DNA from: Chloroflexota bacterium
Lineage (GTDB): Bacteria > Chloroflexota > Dehalococcoidia > Lucifugimonadales > Lucifugimonadaceae
Assembly (NCBI GenBank): GCA_027618835.1
Contig: JAQCHZ010000004.1
Coordinates: 104,715 to 150,236 of the forward strand
Reading direction: 5' to 3'
Length of the DNA stretch: 45,522 nucleotides
Position 1 is the stretch's first letter. The number at the start of each line of letters is the position of its first letter. Positions 26,471 to 34,668 of this stretch are shown here, one piece after another. The translations under genes were made by a program, and so were the position numbers. The notes beneath the pieces were generated by a model. The model was given only the letters and a program-made list of their open reading frames with translations. It searched no databases and was not told the DNA's origin.

Positions 26471-27613
26471 CTAGGAGCCGAGACCTGCCTGTTGGTAGAT
26501 CTTGCCTTCAGTCTTGATTGCCGGTGCGTAGACCATTCGAGCCTTGTTCATCTCTCGAATGTTCTCTGCGCCAACGTAACCCATGCATATCTGTAAGGCT
26601 CCAACCAAGTTCAACGTCCCGTCAGTACGTGATGATGGACCGTATAGGAGTTGATGCAAGCTGTACTCGGTACCCATGTTGATTCGTGTTCCACGAGGAA
26701 GCGAGTCGTGCCAAGCTGCCATGCCCCAGTGGAAGCCCTTTGCAGGAGCTTCTTCGGTCTTGGCGAACGGGCTGCCGATCATGACAGCATTTGCACCGGC
26801 GGCGAATGACTTACAAACGTCACCACCAGTTCGGATACCACCGTCTGTGATGATCGGAATGTACTTGCCTGTTTCCTTGAAGTAATCATCTCGGGCTGCA
26901 GCACACTCGATAGTGGCGCTTACCTGAGGGATGCCGATGCCTAGAACTTCGCGGCTTGTGCAAACTGATCCGGGACCAACACCGACCATAACGCCAGCGA
27001 TTCCTTGCTGCATCAGTTCCTTGGTTACTTCGTAAGAAACTGTGTTTCCAACGAGAACCGGAACGTCGAGGTCTTTGATCAGGTCAGAGAACACGAGGCC
27101 TTTGAGGCTCTTCGATGAGTGTCGGGCGGTAACAACAGTTCCCTGCACAACAATCATGTCTGCACCGGCTTCGACAGCCAGTGGGCCCATTCGCTTGGCA
27201 CTCTGCGGTACGAAGGAAACAGCGGCAATACCGCCGCCCTTTTTTACTTCTTCGATCTTCTTCGCAATGAGTTCAGGCTTCTGCGGGGCAGAGTAGATCC
27301 TCTGCATGATTGCCGTTGCCTCTTCACGAGGGGAAGCAGCAATCTCTTCATATATTGGTGCGGTGTCTTCATAGCGGGTGTGTAACCCGTCCATGTTCAT
27401 CACAGCCAAACCGCCAGCTTTGGTCATTTCGATAGCGAATTTTGGATCAACCACAGCGTCCATTGCAGAGGCAATAAATGGGATATCTAGCTTGATTCCG
27501 CCGAAATTCGTCGACAGGTCAGCCATTTCAGGGTTAATTGTGATGTCACCAGGGGCAATGGCTACATCGTCAAATCCGTATGCGGGCTTAAGTTCCTTGA
27601 AGTTACGGGGCAC
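26471..27613 (-). CDS. GuaB3-family IMP dehydrogenase
   Basis: The 380-residue protein is an IMP dehydrogenase-like TIM barrel. The catalytic loop GVGPGSVCTSREVLGIGIP has the nucleophile at Cys 218, and DGGIRTGGDVCKSFAAGANAVMIGSPFA supplies the phosphate-binding region. The two CBS domains of canonical GuaB are missing, which together with its length places it in the GuaB3 group found in Actinobacteria, cyanobacteria and others. IMP oxidation to XMP is the expected reaction, though for many members it is not proved. The start is GTG at 27613, with AGGAG upstream. A promoter-like TATACT lies in the region before it. Confidence 0.88.
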   Translation of the reverse strand: MPRNFKELKPAYGFDDVAIAPGDITINPEMADLSTNFGGIKLDIPFIASAMDAVVDPKFAIEMTKAGGLAVMNMDGLHTRYEDTAPIYEEIAASPREEATAIMQRIYSAPQKPELIAKKIEEVKKGGGIAAVSFVPQSAKRMGPLAVEAGADMIVVQGTVVTARHSSKSLKGLVFSDLIKDLDVPVLVGNTVSYEVTKELMQQGIAGVMVGVGPGSVCTSREVLGIGIPQVSATIECAAARDDYFKETGKYIPIITDGGIRTGGDVCKSFAAGANAVMIGSPFAKTEEAPAKGFHWGMAAWHDSLPRGTRINMGTEYSLHQLLYGPSSRTDGTLNLVGALQICMGYVGAENIREMNKARMVYAPAIKTEGKIYQQAGLGS

Positions 27614-27733
27614 CTTCGTGACTCCTCACATCGGTTACGAGCCGAATTTGTTATTCCTACTTAGAAATTGACCTTCCGGCACGTCGGTGTCCGGAGGTGG
27701 TTACGAATTTCGCCGCAGGTAAATTCGGCCTTA

Positions 27734-27739
27734 GTATAC
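27734..27739 (-). promoter_or_regulatory. Possible -10 element for guaB3
   Basis: Reading the minus strand, TATACT lies about 120 bases upstream of the guaB3 start. No convincing -35 was found at 16-18 bases before it, so support is weak. The rest of the 27614-27901 spacer, which also drives the divergent peptidase gene, shows only A/T-rich stretches and a 10-base palindrome GATAATTATC (27848-27857). Confidence 0.3.
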
Positions 27740-27901
27740 GCCCAGATTTTTCTCTTAGTACACCCTGAAATTAAGGCAATGTTAAAGGTCGTAAAAGAGA
27801 TCAGGACACTATGTTAGCCTGACTGTTCAGTTCGATAATCTGAGCACGATAATTATCTATTACCTGCGTGGTCAATCACGCCAGATGTATTCGGTAGAAA
27901 T

Positions 27902-28573
27902 ATGAACTATTCAGGCAGCATCACCGACGTCGCCGGTATAACGGTTGGACACCACACCGATCTTGAGAACGGAACCGGCTGCACGGTGATACTTTGTGAT
28001 GAACCCGCCAACGCCGGTATGGAAGTTCGAGGAGTAGCTCCGGGTAGTCGCGAGACGGCTTTGTTGGATGCTCTGGCAAGCGCACAGTGGGTGAACGCAA
28101 TCACTCTCACCGGTGGTAGTGCGTTTGGTCTGGATTCACCGGGCGGCGTAGTAGATCCAATGACCGGTGAAATCGTTGCAGGTCCTCAGACCATAGACGG
28201 CTTTGCCGATTCGATAGAACTGATGATCGAATCTCCGCCTAAAGATCGAGGTTTCTTCCGTAATACGACCATCGGCGTTGTCGTCACCGATGCCCCTCTC
28301 GACAAGATTGGTGCCACTCGGCTCGCGATCGCCGGGCAAGACGGAATCGCACTCGCTATCCGTCCATCACACACTGCGAACGACGGCGACACCATGTTTG
28401 GTCTTTCGACCGGTACTCACCCAAAGTCCATTCCCGGTGATGTGTTGCACGCCGCTGCTCTAAAAGCCGTTACAGGTGCGATTATGAACGCAATCGATTC
28501 CGCCGAAACACTTGGTGGAGTGATGTCGGCAGCCGGCGCTAGATCGGCCCACCAGAAAAAAACAGGAAAATAA
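27902..28573 (+). CDS. P1 (S58) family peptidase with an apparent internal deletion
   Basis: The protein resembles the DmpA/NylC-type P1 family, whose members autocleave before a Ser or Thr nucleophile. The N-terminal half is typical: ITDVAGITVGHHTD, GTGCTVILCDE, EVRGVAPGSRETALL, then LTGGSAFGLD. It continues directly with GVVDPMTGEIVAG, which in full-length relatives occurs about 100 residues later. The autocleavage/nucleophile site NTTIGVVVTDA (Asn121-Thr122) is kept, as are HTANDGDTMF and DVLHAAALKAV. The length, 223 residues, is far below the usual 320-340. The frame is intact, so it looks like an in-frame deletion or an assembly collapse. Its stop overlaps the next gene (TAATG). Confidence 0.82.
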   Translation: MNYSGSITDVAGITVGHHTDLENGTGCTVILCDEPANAGMEVRGVAPGSRETALLDALASAQWVNAITLTGGSAFGLDSPGGVVDPMTGEIVAGPQTIDGFADSIELMIESPPKDRGFFRNTTIGVVVTDAPLDKIGATRLAIAGQDGIALAIRPSHTANDGDTMFGLSTGTHPKSIPGDVLHAAALKAVTGAIMNAIDSAETLGGVMSAAGARSAHQKKTGK

Positions 28574-29469
28574 TGAGTCCTCTTCCTGAATTGAACAAAG
28601 AATCCCCGATCACCGTACTTGCGGCAGGGCGACTCGGATCAAGCCTTGCAATTGCGCTATCGAATGCCGGTTACAATGTGGCGGCTGTAACGAGTCGGCA
28701 ATCAAGCCACCGAAAATGGCTCAGCGATAAAATATCAAACGCTATCGTTGTCGAAAACGTTCAAACTGCAGCAAACGTCGCCAGCATCGTGTTCATCACT
28801 GGTCCCGACGCTCACATCGAAGAAATATGTTCAGAGGTTGAGTGGCGATCGCACCAGGCTGTAGTTCACTGCGCCGGGGTTTTACCGCTCGCTGTCTTGG
28901 ACGAAGCGCGAATAACGGGTGCGGAAACGGCTGGATTTCATCCGCTCCAAACATTCCCGACTAACGATTCTTCAGAACGGTTGAAAGACGTTTCATTTGC
29001 TACAGAATCAGCAAACCCAGCGCTTTTCTATTGGCTGCGGATACTTGCGGCCGACCTCGGAGGTTCCGCATTCCGTATCGAATCTTCTCAAAGAGCTGCG
29101 TATCACGCTTCGGCGGTGATGGCGTGCGGTCTGCTGGCTGGTCTAACTGGAATAGCAGCCGAAATGTGGGAACTTTTAGGGATCGAACGCTCCGACGCAC
29201 TGAAGCGTCTTATTCCTCTGCTAAGGGCAACCGTCGACGCCTTAGATGAAAAAGGCCTTCCCGACGCTATAACTGGTCCGTTCGTTCGCGGCGATCTCGA
29301 AACAATCGCTACTCACCTGGCGGCGACTTCGGAAAAATCACCTGAAATCGGTAAGGCATATTCCGCACTGGCGCTGGCGTCATTGCACATCGCTAAAGAG
29401 CAGGGCGGAATGTCGGAATCGGCGTTTGAAAGCATCAAAACGTTACTTTCTGACGAAAATCAAAATTAG
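28573..29469 (+). CDS. Rossmann-fold DUF2520 oxidoreductase, possible ketopantoate reductase
   Basis: The 298-residue protein has an N-terminal NAD(P)-binding fold (VLAAGRLGSSLAIALSNAGY, with the first Gly of GxGxxG replaced by Ala), VHCAGVLPLAVL, the conserved GFHPLQTFP and a helical C-terminal half with RAAYHASAVMACGLLAGLTG. This is the DUF2520 pattern. It sits just before panB and panC, and no panE is seen. I recall that a non-PanE ketopantoate reductase named PanG has been described; whether it belongs to this family I cannot verify. A role in pantothenate synthesis is therefore inference from position. Confidence 0.7.
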   Translation: MSPLPELNKESPITVLAAGRLGSSLAIALSNAGYNVAAVTSRQSSHRKWLSDKISNAIVVENVQTAANVASIVFITGPDAHIEEICSEVEWRSHQAVVHCAGVLPLAVLDEARITGAETAGFHPLQTFPTNDSSERLKDVSFATESANPALFYWLRILAADLGGSAFRIESSQRAAYHASAVMACGLLAGLTGIAAEMWELLGIERSDALKRLIPLLRATVDALDEKGLPDAITGPFVRGDLETIATHLAATSEKSPEIGKAYSALALASLHIAKEQGGMSESAFESIKTLLSDENQN

Positions 29470-29571
29470 AACGCCCACAAAACCCCTAAAATGGGTAATA
29501 ATGACCTAACGCAAGTGAACTAAGGCTTGGCGGCTAGTAAGGTGCAGTCGACCAGTAGCGGAGGTACACGA

Positions 29572-30420
29572 ATGGCTTTACGCCGAATCACAACCCACAA
29601 GATTCAGCAGATGAAACGCCGTGGCGAGCCGATCCCAATGGTGACGGCATACGACTACACGGCAGCTCGCATTGTCGACGCAGCTGGGATTCCTATGATC
29701 CTAGTTGGCGACAGTATGGGACATGTTGTTCTTGGTCACGACTCAACGATTCCAGTAACCGTTGACGATATCGTCAGCGCGTCGGCTGCTGTTGTTCGCG
29801 GTACGACCAACGCCCTCATCGTTGCTGACATGCCCTTTCTTAGCTACCAGATCGACGCTGAGACGGCTCTACGCAATGCCGCACGCCTCGTTCAAGAGGG
29901 CGGAGCACAGGCAGTAAAGCTCGAAGGTGGCAAAACAGTTGCCCCAATCGTTCGTCGACTCGCAGATGCTGGATTAGCGGTTATGGGCCATATTGGTCTT
30001 ACTCCGCAACATGTAAATAAACTCGGTGGTTATCGAGTACAGGGCAAGACGGAATCGACAGCCAATGAGGTTCTCGAAGATGCAATCGCACTTCAGAAAG
30101 CCGGAGCATTCGCGATTGTTCTCGAATTGATTCCTGTCGAACTGGCTAAGAAAATCACCGAAACTCTCGATATTCCTACGATTGGAATTGGTGCGGGTGT
30201 TCACTGCGATGGTCAGATACAGGTCTTTCACGACATGCTTGGTCTGGATCCCGATTTTAGGCCACGTCATTCTGGAAAGTACGCCGACTTAGCTCCTATC
30301 ATCGAAGATGCGCTCGTTCGATACGCTGACGATGTTCGTGAAGGCACGTTCCCGACCGATGCACAATCGTTCTTCTCAGATGAATCAAGAATCCGCGAGG
30401 GATCGAAAACCAACGACTAG
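29572..30420 (+). CDS. panB: 3-methyl-2-oxobutanoate hydroxymethyltransferase
   Basis: PanB adds a hydroxymethyl group from methylene-THF to ketoisovalerate, the first step of pantothenate synthesis. The protein shows [66 protein letters not shown] and [22 protein letters not shown], all family signatures. I chose the ATG at 29572 because a perfect GGAGGT lies seven bases upstream; the frame continues upstream to a TTG at 29527, which would add 15 residues but has no ribosome binding site. Length is then 282 residues. Confidence 0.96.
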   Translation: MALRRITTHKIQQMKRRGEPIPMVTAYDYTAARIVDAAGIPMILVGDSMGHVVLGHDSTIPVTVDDIVSASAAVVRGTTNALIVADMPFLSYQIDAETALRNAARLVQEGGAQAVKLEGGKTVAPIVRRLADAGLAVMGHIGLTPQHVNKLGGYRVQGKTESTANEVLEDAIALQKAGAFAIVLELIPVELAKKITETLDIPTIGIGAGVHCDGQIQVFHDMLGLDPDFRPRHSGKYADLAPIIEDALVRYADDVREGTFPTDAQSFFSDESRIREGSKTND

Positions 30421-30464
30421 AGCGGTCATTTCCACTGATTCGATTTGATCTTCCGTCTTATTCA

Positions 30465-30599
30465 TTCTCCCGGGGGGAGAAGGTTAGATCGAGGGGGAAC
30501 GTTGAAACAGCCTGCAATCCTCGAATCCGATTTTTCCTCTGATAAAGATGCTTTCTACTTCGAATTACCCCTCACCCAAATCCTCTCCCACAGGGAGAG
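30465..30599. repeat. Pair of inverted REP-like GC-rich palindromes between panB and panC
   Basis: TTCTCCCGGGGGGAGAA (30465-30481) is a palindrome followed by GGTTAGATCGAGGGGG. At 30568-30599 the reverse arrangement occurs: CCCCTCACCCAAATCCTC followed by the palindrome CTCTCCCACAGGGAGAG (30583-30599). Such ...CTCTCCC...GGGAGAG... units resemble interspersed extragenic palindromes seen in many bacterial genomes. No second copy was recognised elsewhere in the window. Confidence 0.55.
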
Positions 30600-30627
30600 C
30601 GCTTCACAATGAAACCGGATTCGGTTT

Positions 30628-31464
30628 ATGCGTGTAATTCGTACTGTCGCGGAAATGCGTGAAGTTCGGTGCTGGATGACTGGTTCAGTAGGACTCGTTG
30701 CTACTCTCGGCGGTGTGCACCGTGGACACACGACGCATATGGACACAGTCCGTCCTCGGTGCGACACGATGGTTGGATCGCTGTTTCTGAATCCAACGCA
30801 GTTTGCCGATAACGAAGATCTCTCGACTTATCCGTCGAACGAGGCAGCCGATCTTGCAGAATTTGAAAAGCACGGAACCGACTTCGTGTTCGTCCCTTCG
30901 AAAGAAGAGATATACCCACCCGGTGAGCTTCTTGCAGCGGTCGATCCTGGTCCAGTTGCAAACTTATTGGAAGGTGCGCACCGAGTCGGTCACTTCAAGG
31001 GAGTGGCAACTGTAGTTGCTCGACTCTTCTCGATCATCTCGCCGACCAAAGCGACATTTGGTGAGAAAGATGCTCAGCAACTTCGAGTGATTCAGCACGT
31101 GAACGAATCGTTGGGCTTCGGAATAGAAATTATCCCGATCCCGACAGTTCGTGAAGAAGACGGACTCGCCATTAGTACTCGCAACGCTTATTTGTCTCCT
31201 GAAGAACGAGATGCGGCAACGATCCTATTCAAGGCACTAACGATCGCCAAATTGTCGTTCGATTCAGGCGAGCGATCAGGCGAAGTGCTGCGCTTCATGC
31301 TCGATTCGATATTAGCCGGAGAGCCATTGGCAGAAGTCGACTACGCCTCGATCGCTGATGTCGACACTTTCGAAGAGTTGGATGAAGTCGAACACTCAGC
31401 TCGGGCGCTATTGGCAGTGAAAATAGGCAGTGCACGGCTCATCGACAATTTCCTGCTTGCCTAA
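30628..31464 (+). CDS. panC: Pantoate-beta-alanine ligase
   Basis: PanC condenses pantoate and beta-alanine using ATP. The 278-residue protein has the HxGH nucleotide motif (GGVHRGHTT), FLNPTQFADNEDLSTYP, GHFKGVATVVARLF, FGEKDAQQLRVI and the SxRN motif (ISTRNAYLSPEER). The usual PTMGxLHxGH stretch reads ATLGGVHRGH, so a conserved Pro and Met differ. The start ATG lies inside the perfect inverted repeat AAACCGGATTCGGTTT just upstream, and no clear ribosome binding site exists. panD is not visible in the window. Confidence 0.9.
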   Translation: MRVIRTVAEMREVRCWMTGSVGLVATLGGVHRGHTTHMDTVRPRCDTMVGSLFLNPTQFADNEDLSTYPSNEAADLAEFEKHGTDFVFVPSKEEIYPPGELLAAVDPGPVANLLEGAHRVGHFKGVATVVARLFSIISPTKATFGEKDAQQLRVIQHVNESLGFGIEIIPIPTVREEDGLAISTRNAYLSPEERDAATILFKALTIAKLSFDSGERSGEVLRFMLDSILAGEPLAEVDYASIADVDTFEELDEVEHSARALLAVKIGSARLIDNFLLA

Positions 31465-31548
31465 AGCTGTAGTCGGTTTACTCATCAGCATAAAAACTTC
31501 GTGTTGCCTATCATGCAAAAGTTGCTGGTTACCTCTACGATTTAACGC

Positions 31549-32328
31549 ATGAAAATTCTTGTAACTAATGACGATGGCTTCGATAACCCCGCTATTTGGT
31601 CGCTGGTGCGAGCGGTAAAAGATCTCGGTGAAGTGACTGTCGTCGCTCCCGCTGGAAACCAGTCTGGCGTTGGCACGGCGCTGACTCTCAGAACATCGGT
31701 GAAGATCGATGAAGCACCGAGCCAAGTGGACGGAGTGAAGTGCTACGCAGTCAGTGGTACTCCCGCCGATTCGGTCGTTTTAGGACTAGAGCACATCTTG
31801 GTTGGGGGTGCCGATGTTGTCGTATCGGGTATAAATCCCGGCTTCAACACGAGTCGCAACGTTTTCATATCTGGCACGATGGGCGCCGCAATACAAGCTG
31901 CGGCAAATGGCGTAAAAGCCTGCGCGTTCTCTATGGATGTTGATGGTGATTTCGATGATCCAACTGTAAAGGGCGTGATCGGAGCGATCACGACTGAGCT
32001 GCTTAGTCAGAAAACTCAGCGAGGCGCATTGTTCAACGTGAACATTCCCACGTTCGGCGAAACTCCAATCGAAGGAGTTGAAGGCGCTGCTCCGGCTCCT
32101 TCTGAGTTCAAGAGCTTCATTCAAGTACAGAGTGACGGCGGTTACGAAATCCTTTCTAGGCTTGCGGTAAACATCGATGGTCTTGAGCTCGTTTCTGGTA
32201 CCGATCTCGAAGTTCTTAGCCGCAATCGAATAGCGATATCTTCTCTTGAAGGTCCGACGATGGCCCACCAGCCTAAAGATCCGACACTTCAGAGAATGAT
32301 CGAGGCTGCGAACCGCGTTATAGGTTGA
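31549..32328 (+). CDS. surE: 5'/3'-nucleotidase SurE
   Basis: SurE is a metal-dependent phosphatase acting on nucleoside monophosphates, linked to stationary-phase survival. The 259-residue protein has MKILVTNDDGFDNP (metal-binding NDDG), VAPAGNQSGVG, SGTPADSVVLGL, and VSGINPGFNTSRNVFISGTMGAA, all diagnostic. It follows panC by 84 bases on the same strand. The C-terminal region after about residue 180 is less conserved. Confidence 0.94.
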   Translation: MKILVTNDDGFDNPAIWSLVRAVKDLGEVTVVAPAGNQSGVGTALTLRTSVKIDEAPSQVDGVKCYAVSGTPADSVVLGLEHILVGGADVVVSGINPGFNTSRNVFISGTMGAAIQAAANGVKACAFSMDVDGDFDDPTVKGVIGAITTELLSQKTQRGALFNVNIPTFGETPIEGVEGAAPAPSEFKSFIQVQSDGGYEILSRLAVNIDGLELVSGTDLEVLSRNRIAISSLEGPTMAHQPKDPTLQRMIEAANRVIG

Positions 32329-32419
32329 CGAGTCGGGCGCAACTATTCAGAATCTTGCCAGAACATAATTTTTTCGATCACCGTTTTGGGGTCGATTTCA
32401 TCTGGTGAGAGGAATTGCC

Positions 32420-32746
32420 GTGCTCTACGAACTACGCGTGTACGAATGTCTGCCGGGACGACTACCGGCAATCAATGCTCGATTCGCCAATCACACGACC
32501 AAGCTTTTTGAAAAGCACGGGATCAAAAACATTGGCTACTGGACCACCGATGTTGGCGAGAGCAATCACGAGCTGACTTACATGGTGGCGTTCGAGGATG
32601 CCAACCAGCGAGCAGCTGCGTGGGATGCGTTCCGAAATGACCCTGAATGGGCGAAAGTGACTGAAGAGTCGCATCGTGACGGTCTGATCGTGAAGAACGT
32701 TCGGAACCAGTTGCTCACACCGACGCCGTATTCTCCACTTCAGTAA
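32420..32746 (+). CDS. NIPSNAP-family protein
   Basis: The 108-residue protein begins MLYELRVYECLPGRLPAINARF, followed by a mid-protein YWTTDVGESNHELTYMVAFED and AAWDAFRNDPEWAKV. This is the single-domain NIPSNAP/ferredoxin-like dimeric fold of unknown biochemical role. I chose the GTG at 32420 because a GAGAGGA tract lies eight bases upstream; an in-frame GTG at 32405 would add five residues. It lies upstream of the thiolase pair. Confidence 0.8.
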   Translation: MLYELRVYECLPGRLPAINARFANHTTKLFEKHGIKNIGYWTTDVGESNHELTYMVAFEDANQRAAAWDAFRNDPEWAKVTEESHRDGLIVKNVRNQLLTPTPYSPLQ

Positions 32747-32812
32747 CTGTTCGCCACCGCCAGTTGGTTGCCTGATCATCGGCAGCTGATGGGTCAATAA
32801 AGTTAATAAAAT

Positions 32813-33976
32813 ATGCCAAATATTCAAAGACTTCAAAACTTATCGGGTCAGGCTCACATCGTGGGGGTTGGCGAATCGAACAAGCTTGGGAAGGTTCCTG
32901 AGAAATCGCCACTCGCGCATCATTCTGAAGCCGCCATCAACGCGCTGGACGATGCAGGGCTAGAGCTATCTGATGTCGATGCTCTATTCACCGCAGGATG
33001 GTCAACGTTGGATGTCGCCGAGTATTTGGGCATTCAGCCTCGCTACACCGATAGCACATCGGTTGGTGGGTCATCGTTCGTGATTCACGTAGCGCACGCA
33101 CTCGCCGCTATTGCAGCTGGGTACTGCGAAGTTGCACTAATTACGCACGGGCAGTCGGGTCGATCGGATCGTGCTCCGATTCCACGAAATCCCGGCACAC
33201 CGATGGCTCAGTACGAGGTCCCATACGGCATTATTGGCCCTCCCGTTTCGTATGCGATGGCTGCTCGACGATACATGCACCAGTACGGCGAAGACCGAAC
33301 CCGGCAGGCGATGGCCGAGATCGCGGTGTCGACTCGTAAATGGGCGAATCTGAACCCGATGGCGTATTTCTACGACAAGCCGACCACGTTCGATGATTAC
33401 CACAACTCGAAGTGGGTAGCCTGGCCGTTCCATCTGTTGGATTGCTGCCTAGTGACCGATGCAGGGGCAGCGATCATTATTACAACTCCTGAGCGAGCAA
33501 GAAACGCTAAAAACGGCAGTGTGAAGATTCTTGGAGCGGGCGAGGGGCATGATCATTCCGGTATTTCGCAAATGCCCGATCTCACAAGCGCGTTCGGTAG
33601 GCACACAGGCCCCCAAGCTTTGGAGATGGCAGGCGTTTCGCATTCAGATCTCGATTTAGCGATGATCTACGACTCGTTCACTTATACCGCCTTGGTAAGC
33701 CTGGAAAATCTAGGGTTCTGTGAGCCGGGAGAAGGACCTGATTTTGTTGCCTCACAGCGAACTGCGCCGGGCGGCGACTTCCCTATGAATACCAATGGTG
33801 GTGGACTTTCGTACACTCACCCCGGCATGTATGGCATATTTACAGTTGTTGAGGCAGCACGACAACTGCGAGGACAGGCGGGCGAGCGACAGTTGGAAGA
33901 TTGCAATTTGGCGGTAGCTCACGGTACAGGCGGACTTTTATCGTCGACCGGAACAGTCGTATTGGGGACTGATTAG
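32813..33976 (+). CDS. Thiolase-like (SCPx/Ltp-type) protein without the canonical catalytic Cys
   Basis: The 387-residue protein has the thiolase fold of the lipid-transfer-protein group: VGVGESNKLG, DAGLELSDVDALFTAG, HALAAIAAGYCEVALI, AMIYDSFTYTALVSLENLGFC and NTNGGGLSYTHPGMYG. The nucleophile position that carries Cys in degradative thiolases reads SVGGSSF here, while the His of GHPxG is present as THPG. Members of this group that pair with a DUF35 OB-fold protein include steroid side-chain retro-aldolases. A partner of that type starts two bases downstream. Substrate unknown. Confidence 0.85.
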   Translation: MPNIQRLQNLSGQAHIVGVGESNKLGKVPEKSPLAHHSEAAINALDDAGLELSDVDALFTAGWSTLDVAEYLGIQPRYTDSTSVGGSSFVIHVAHALAAIAAGYCEVALITHGQSGRSDRAPIPRNPGTPMAQYEVPYGIIGPPVSYAMAARRYMHQYGEDRTRQAMAEIAVSTRKWANLNPMAYFYDKPTTFDDYHNSKWVAWPFHLLDCCLVTDAGAAIIITTPERARNAKNGSVKILGAGEGHDHSGISQMPDLTSAFGRHTGPQALEMAGVSHSDLDLAMIYDSFTYTALVSLENLGFCEPGEGPDFVASQRTAPGGDFPMNTNGGGLSYTHPGMYGIFTVVEAARQLRGQAGERQLEDCNLAVAHGTGGLLSSTGTVVLGTD

Positions 33977-33978
33977 AT

Positions 33979-34404
33979 ATGACCAACCCAACACCGAAAC
34001 CTCAGCCGATACCGCAGCCAGAGTCTGATCACTACTGGGAAGGTCTCAAGAACGAAGAAATATGGCTTCAGCGATCGAAGGCAACTGGCAAATTTCAGTT
34101 TTATCCAAGAAACTTCTCGATATCTGATCCTGAAACCGGAGAAGACGGAATCGAGTGGGTGCAAGCGTCGGGCAATGCCGAGCTGTTCACGTTCGCTATC
34201 GTTCACGTCGCCCCTCACATGGGGTTTGTTGGGGACGTGCCGTACATAACTGCTCTCGTTCAACTTGAAGAAGACGTGATCGTGCCTACGAACATTGTCG
34301 GAGTTACACCCGAACCTGAGTCACTTCAGATAGGAATGGCATTAAAACCGGTGTTCGAGCATGATCCCGATGGACAGACACTTCTGAAGTTCACGCCAGC
34401 CTGA
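33979..34404 (+). CDS. DUF35-like OB-fold protein, zinc ribbon without Cys
   Basis: This 141-residue protein has the layout of DUF35 partners of thiolase-like enzymes: HYWEGLKNEEIWLQR, a short linker where the zinc ribbon normally lies, WVQASGNAELFTFAIVHVAP and an OB-fold beta barrel with VPYITALVQLEEDVIVPTNIVG. The two CxxC pairs of the ribbon are missing; there is no Cys in the whole protein. It follows the thiolase by two bases and so is presumably its partner. The Pro-rich N-terminus is unusual. Confidence 0.78.
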   Translation: MTNPTPKPQPIPQPESDHYWEGLKNEEIWLQRSKATGKFQFYPRNFSISDPETGEDGIEWVQASGNAELFTFAIVHVAPHMGFVGDVPYITALVQLEEDVIVPTNIVGVTPEPESLQIGMALKPVFEHDPDGQTLLKFTPA

Positions 34405-34516
34405 AAATCGTTGTGTAAACCAATCGGCGTAGTTTCGCGGGCAATGCAGAGTTAGAATTGTTAGTTCGTCACACGAATTGTTTCTAGTGACGGGTAACGA
34501 ATCTCGAATCTCGACC

Positions 34517-34606
34517 ATGAAAACAAGAACGCGTACTTTAATTATCGGTGTATCCACAAGCGACACTTGTCGTCTGTTTCGACGACTCCGAACTAAGGGT
34601 GCATAA
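34517..34606 (+). CDS. Possible Arg-rich leader peptide before argF
   Basis: A 29-codon frame (ATG at 34517, TAA at 34604) contains six arginine codons (residues 4, 6, 19, 22, 23, 25), two of them adjacent. Its stop lies inside the hairpin loop that follows. ACAAG-CGACA-CTTGT (34556-34570) and GTCGTC-TGTTTC-GACGAC (34569-34586) overlap, so only one of the two hairpins can form at a time. This is the classical layout of ribosome-mediated attenuation. The start has no evident ribosome binding site, so translation is uncertain. An Arg content of this kind may also occur by chance. Confidence 0.35.
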   Translation: MKTRTRTLIIGVSTSDTCRLFRRLRTKGA

Positions 34607-34647
34607 GCACCCCGCAAATACCCGCGTTCTTCTTTTTATTTCTTATT
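34597..34647 (+). promoter_or_regulatory. Attenuator-like hairpin and T-rich tract before argF
   Basis: GGGTGC (34597-34602) pairs with GCACCC (34607-34612) around ATAA. A pyrimidine-rich, T-dominated stretch runs from about 34627 to 34647, though the 14-base gap to the hairpin is longer than in standard terminators. The argF start is at 34669. Together with the Arg-rich frame upstream it could be a regulated terminator; read alone it is a weak one. Confidence 0.4.
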
Positions 34648-34668
34648 CGAGTCGAGGTCACTCTCACG

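Noticed and set aside
29527-29571. Upstream TTG start for panB
   Set aside because: It lacks a ribosome binding site, whereas the ATG at 29572 has a perfect GGAGGT and gives the family N-terminus.
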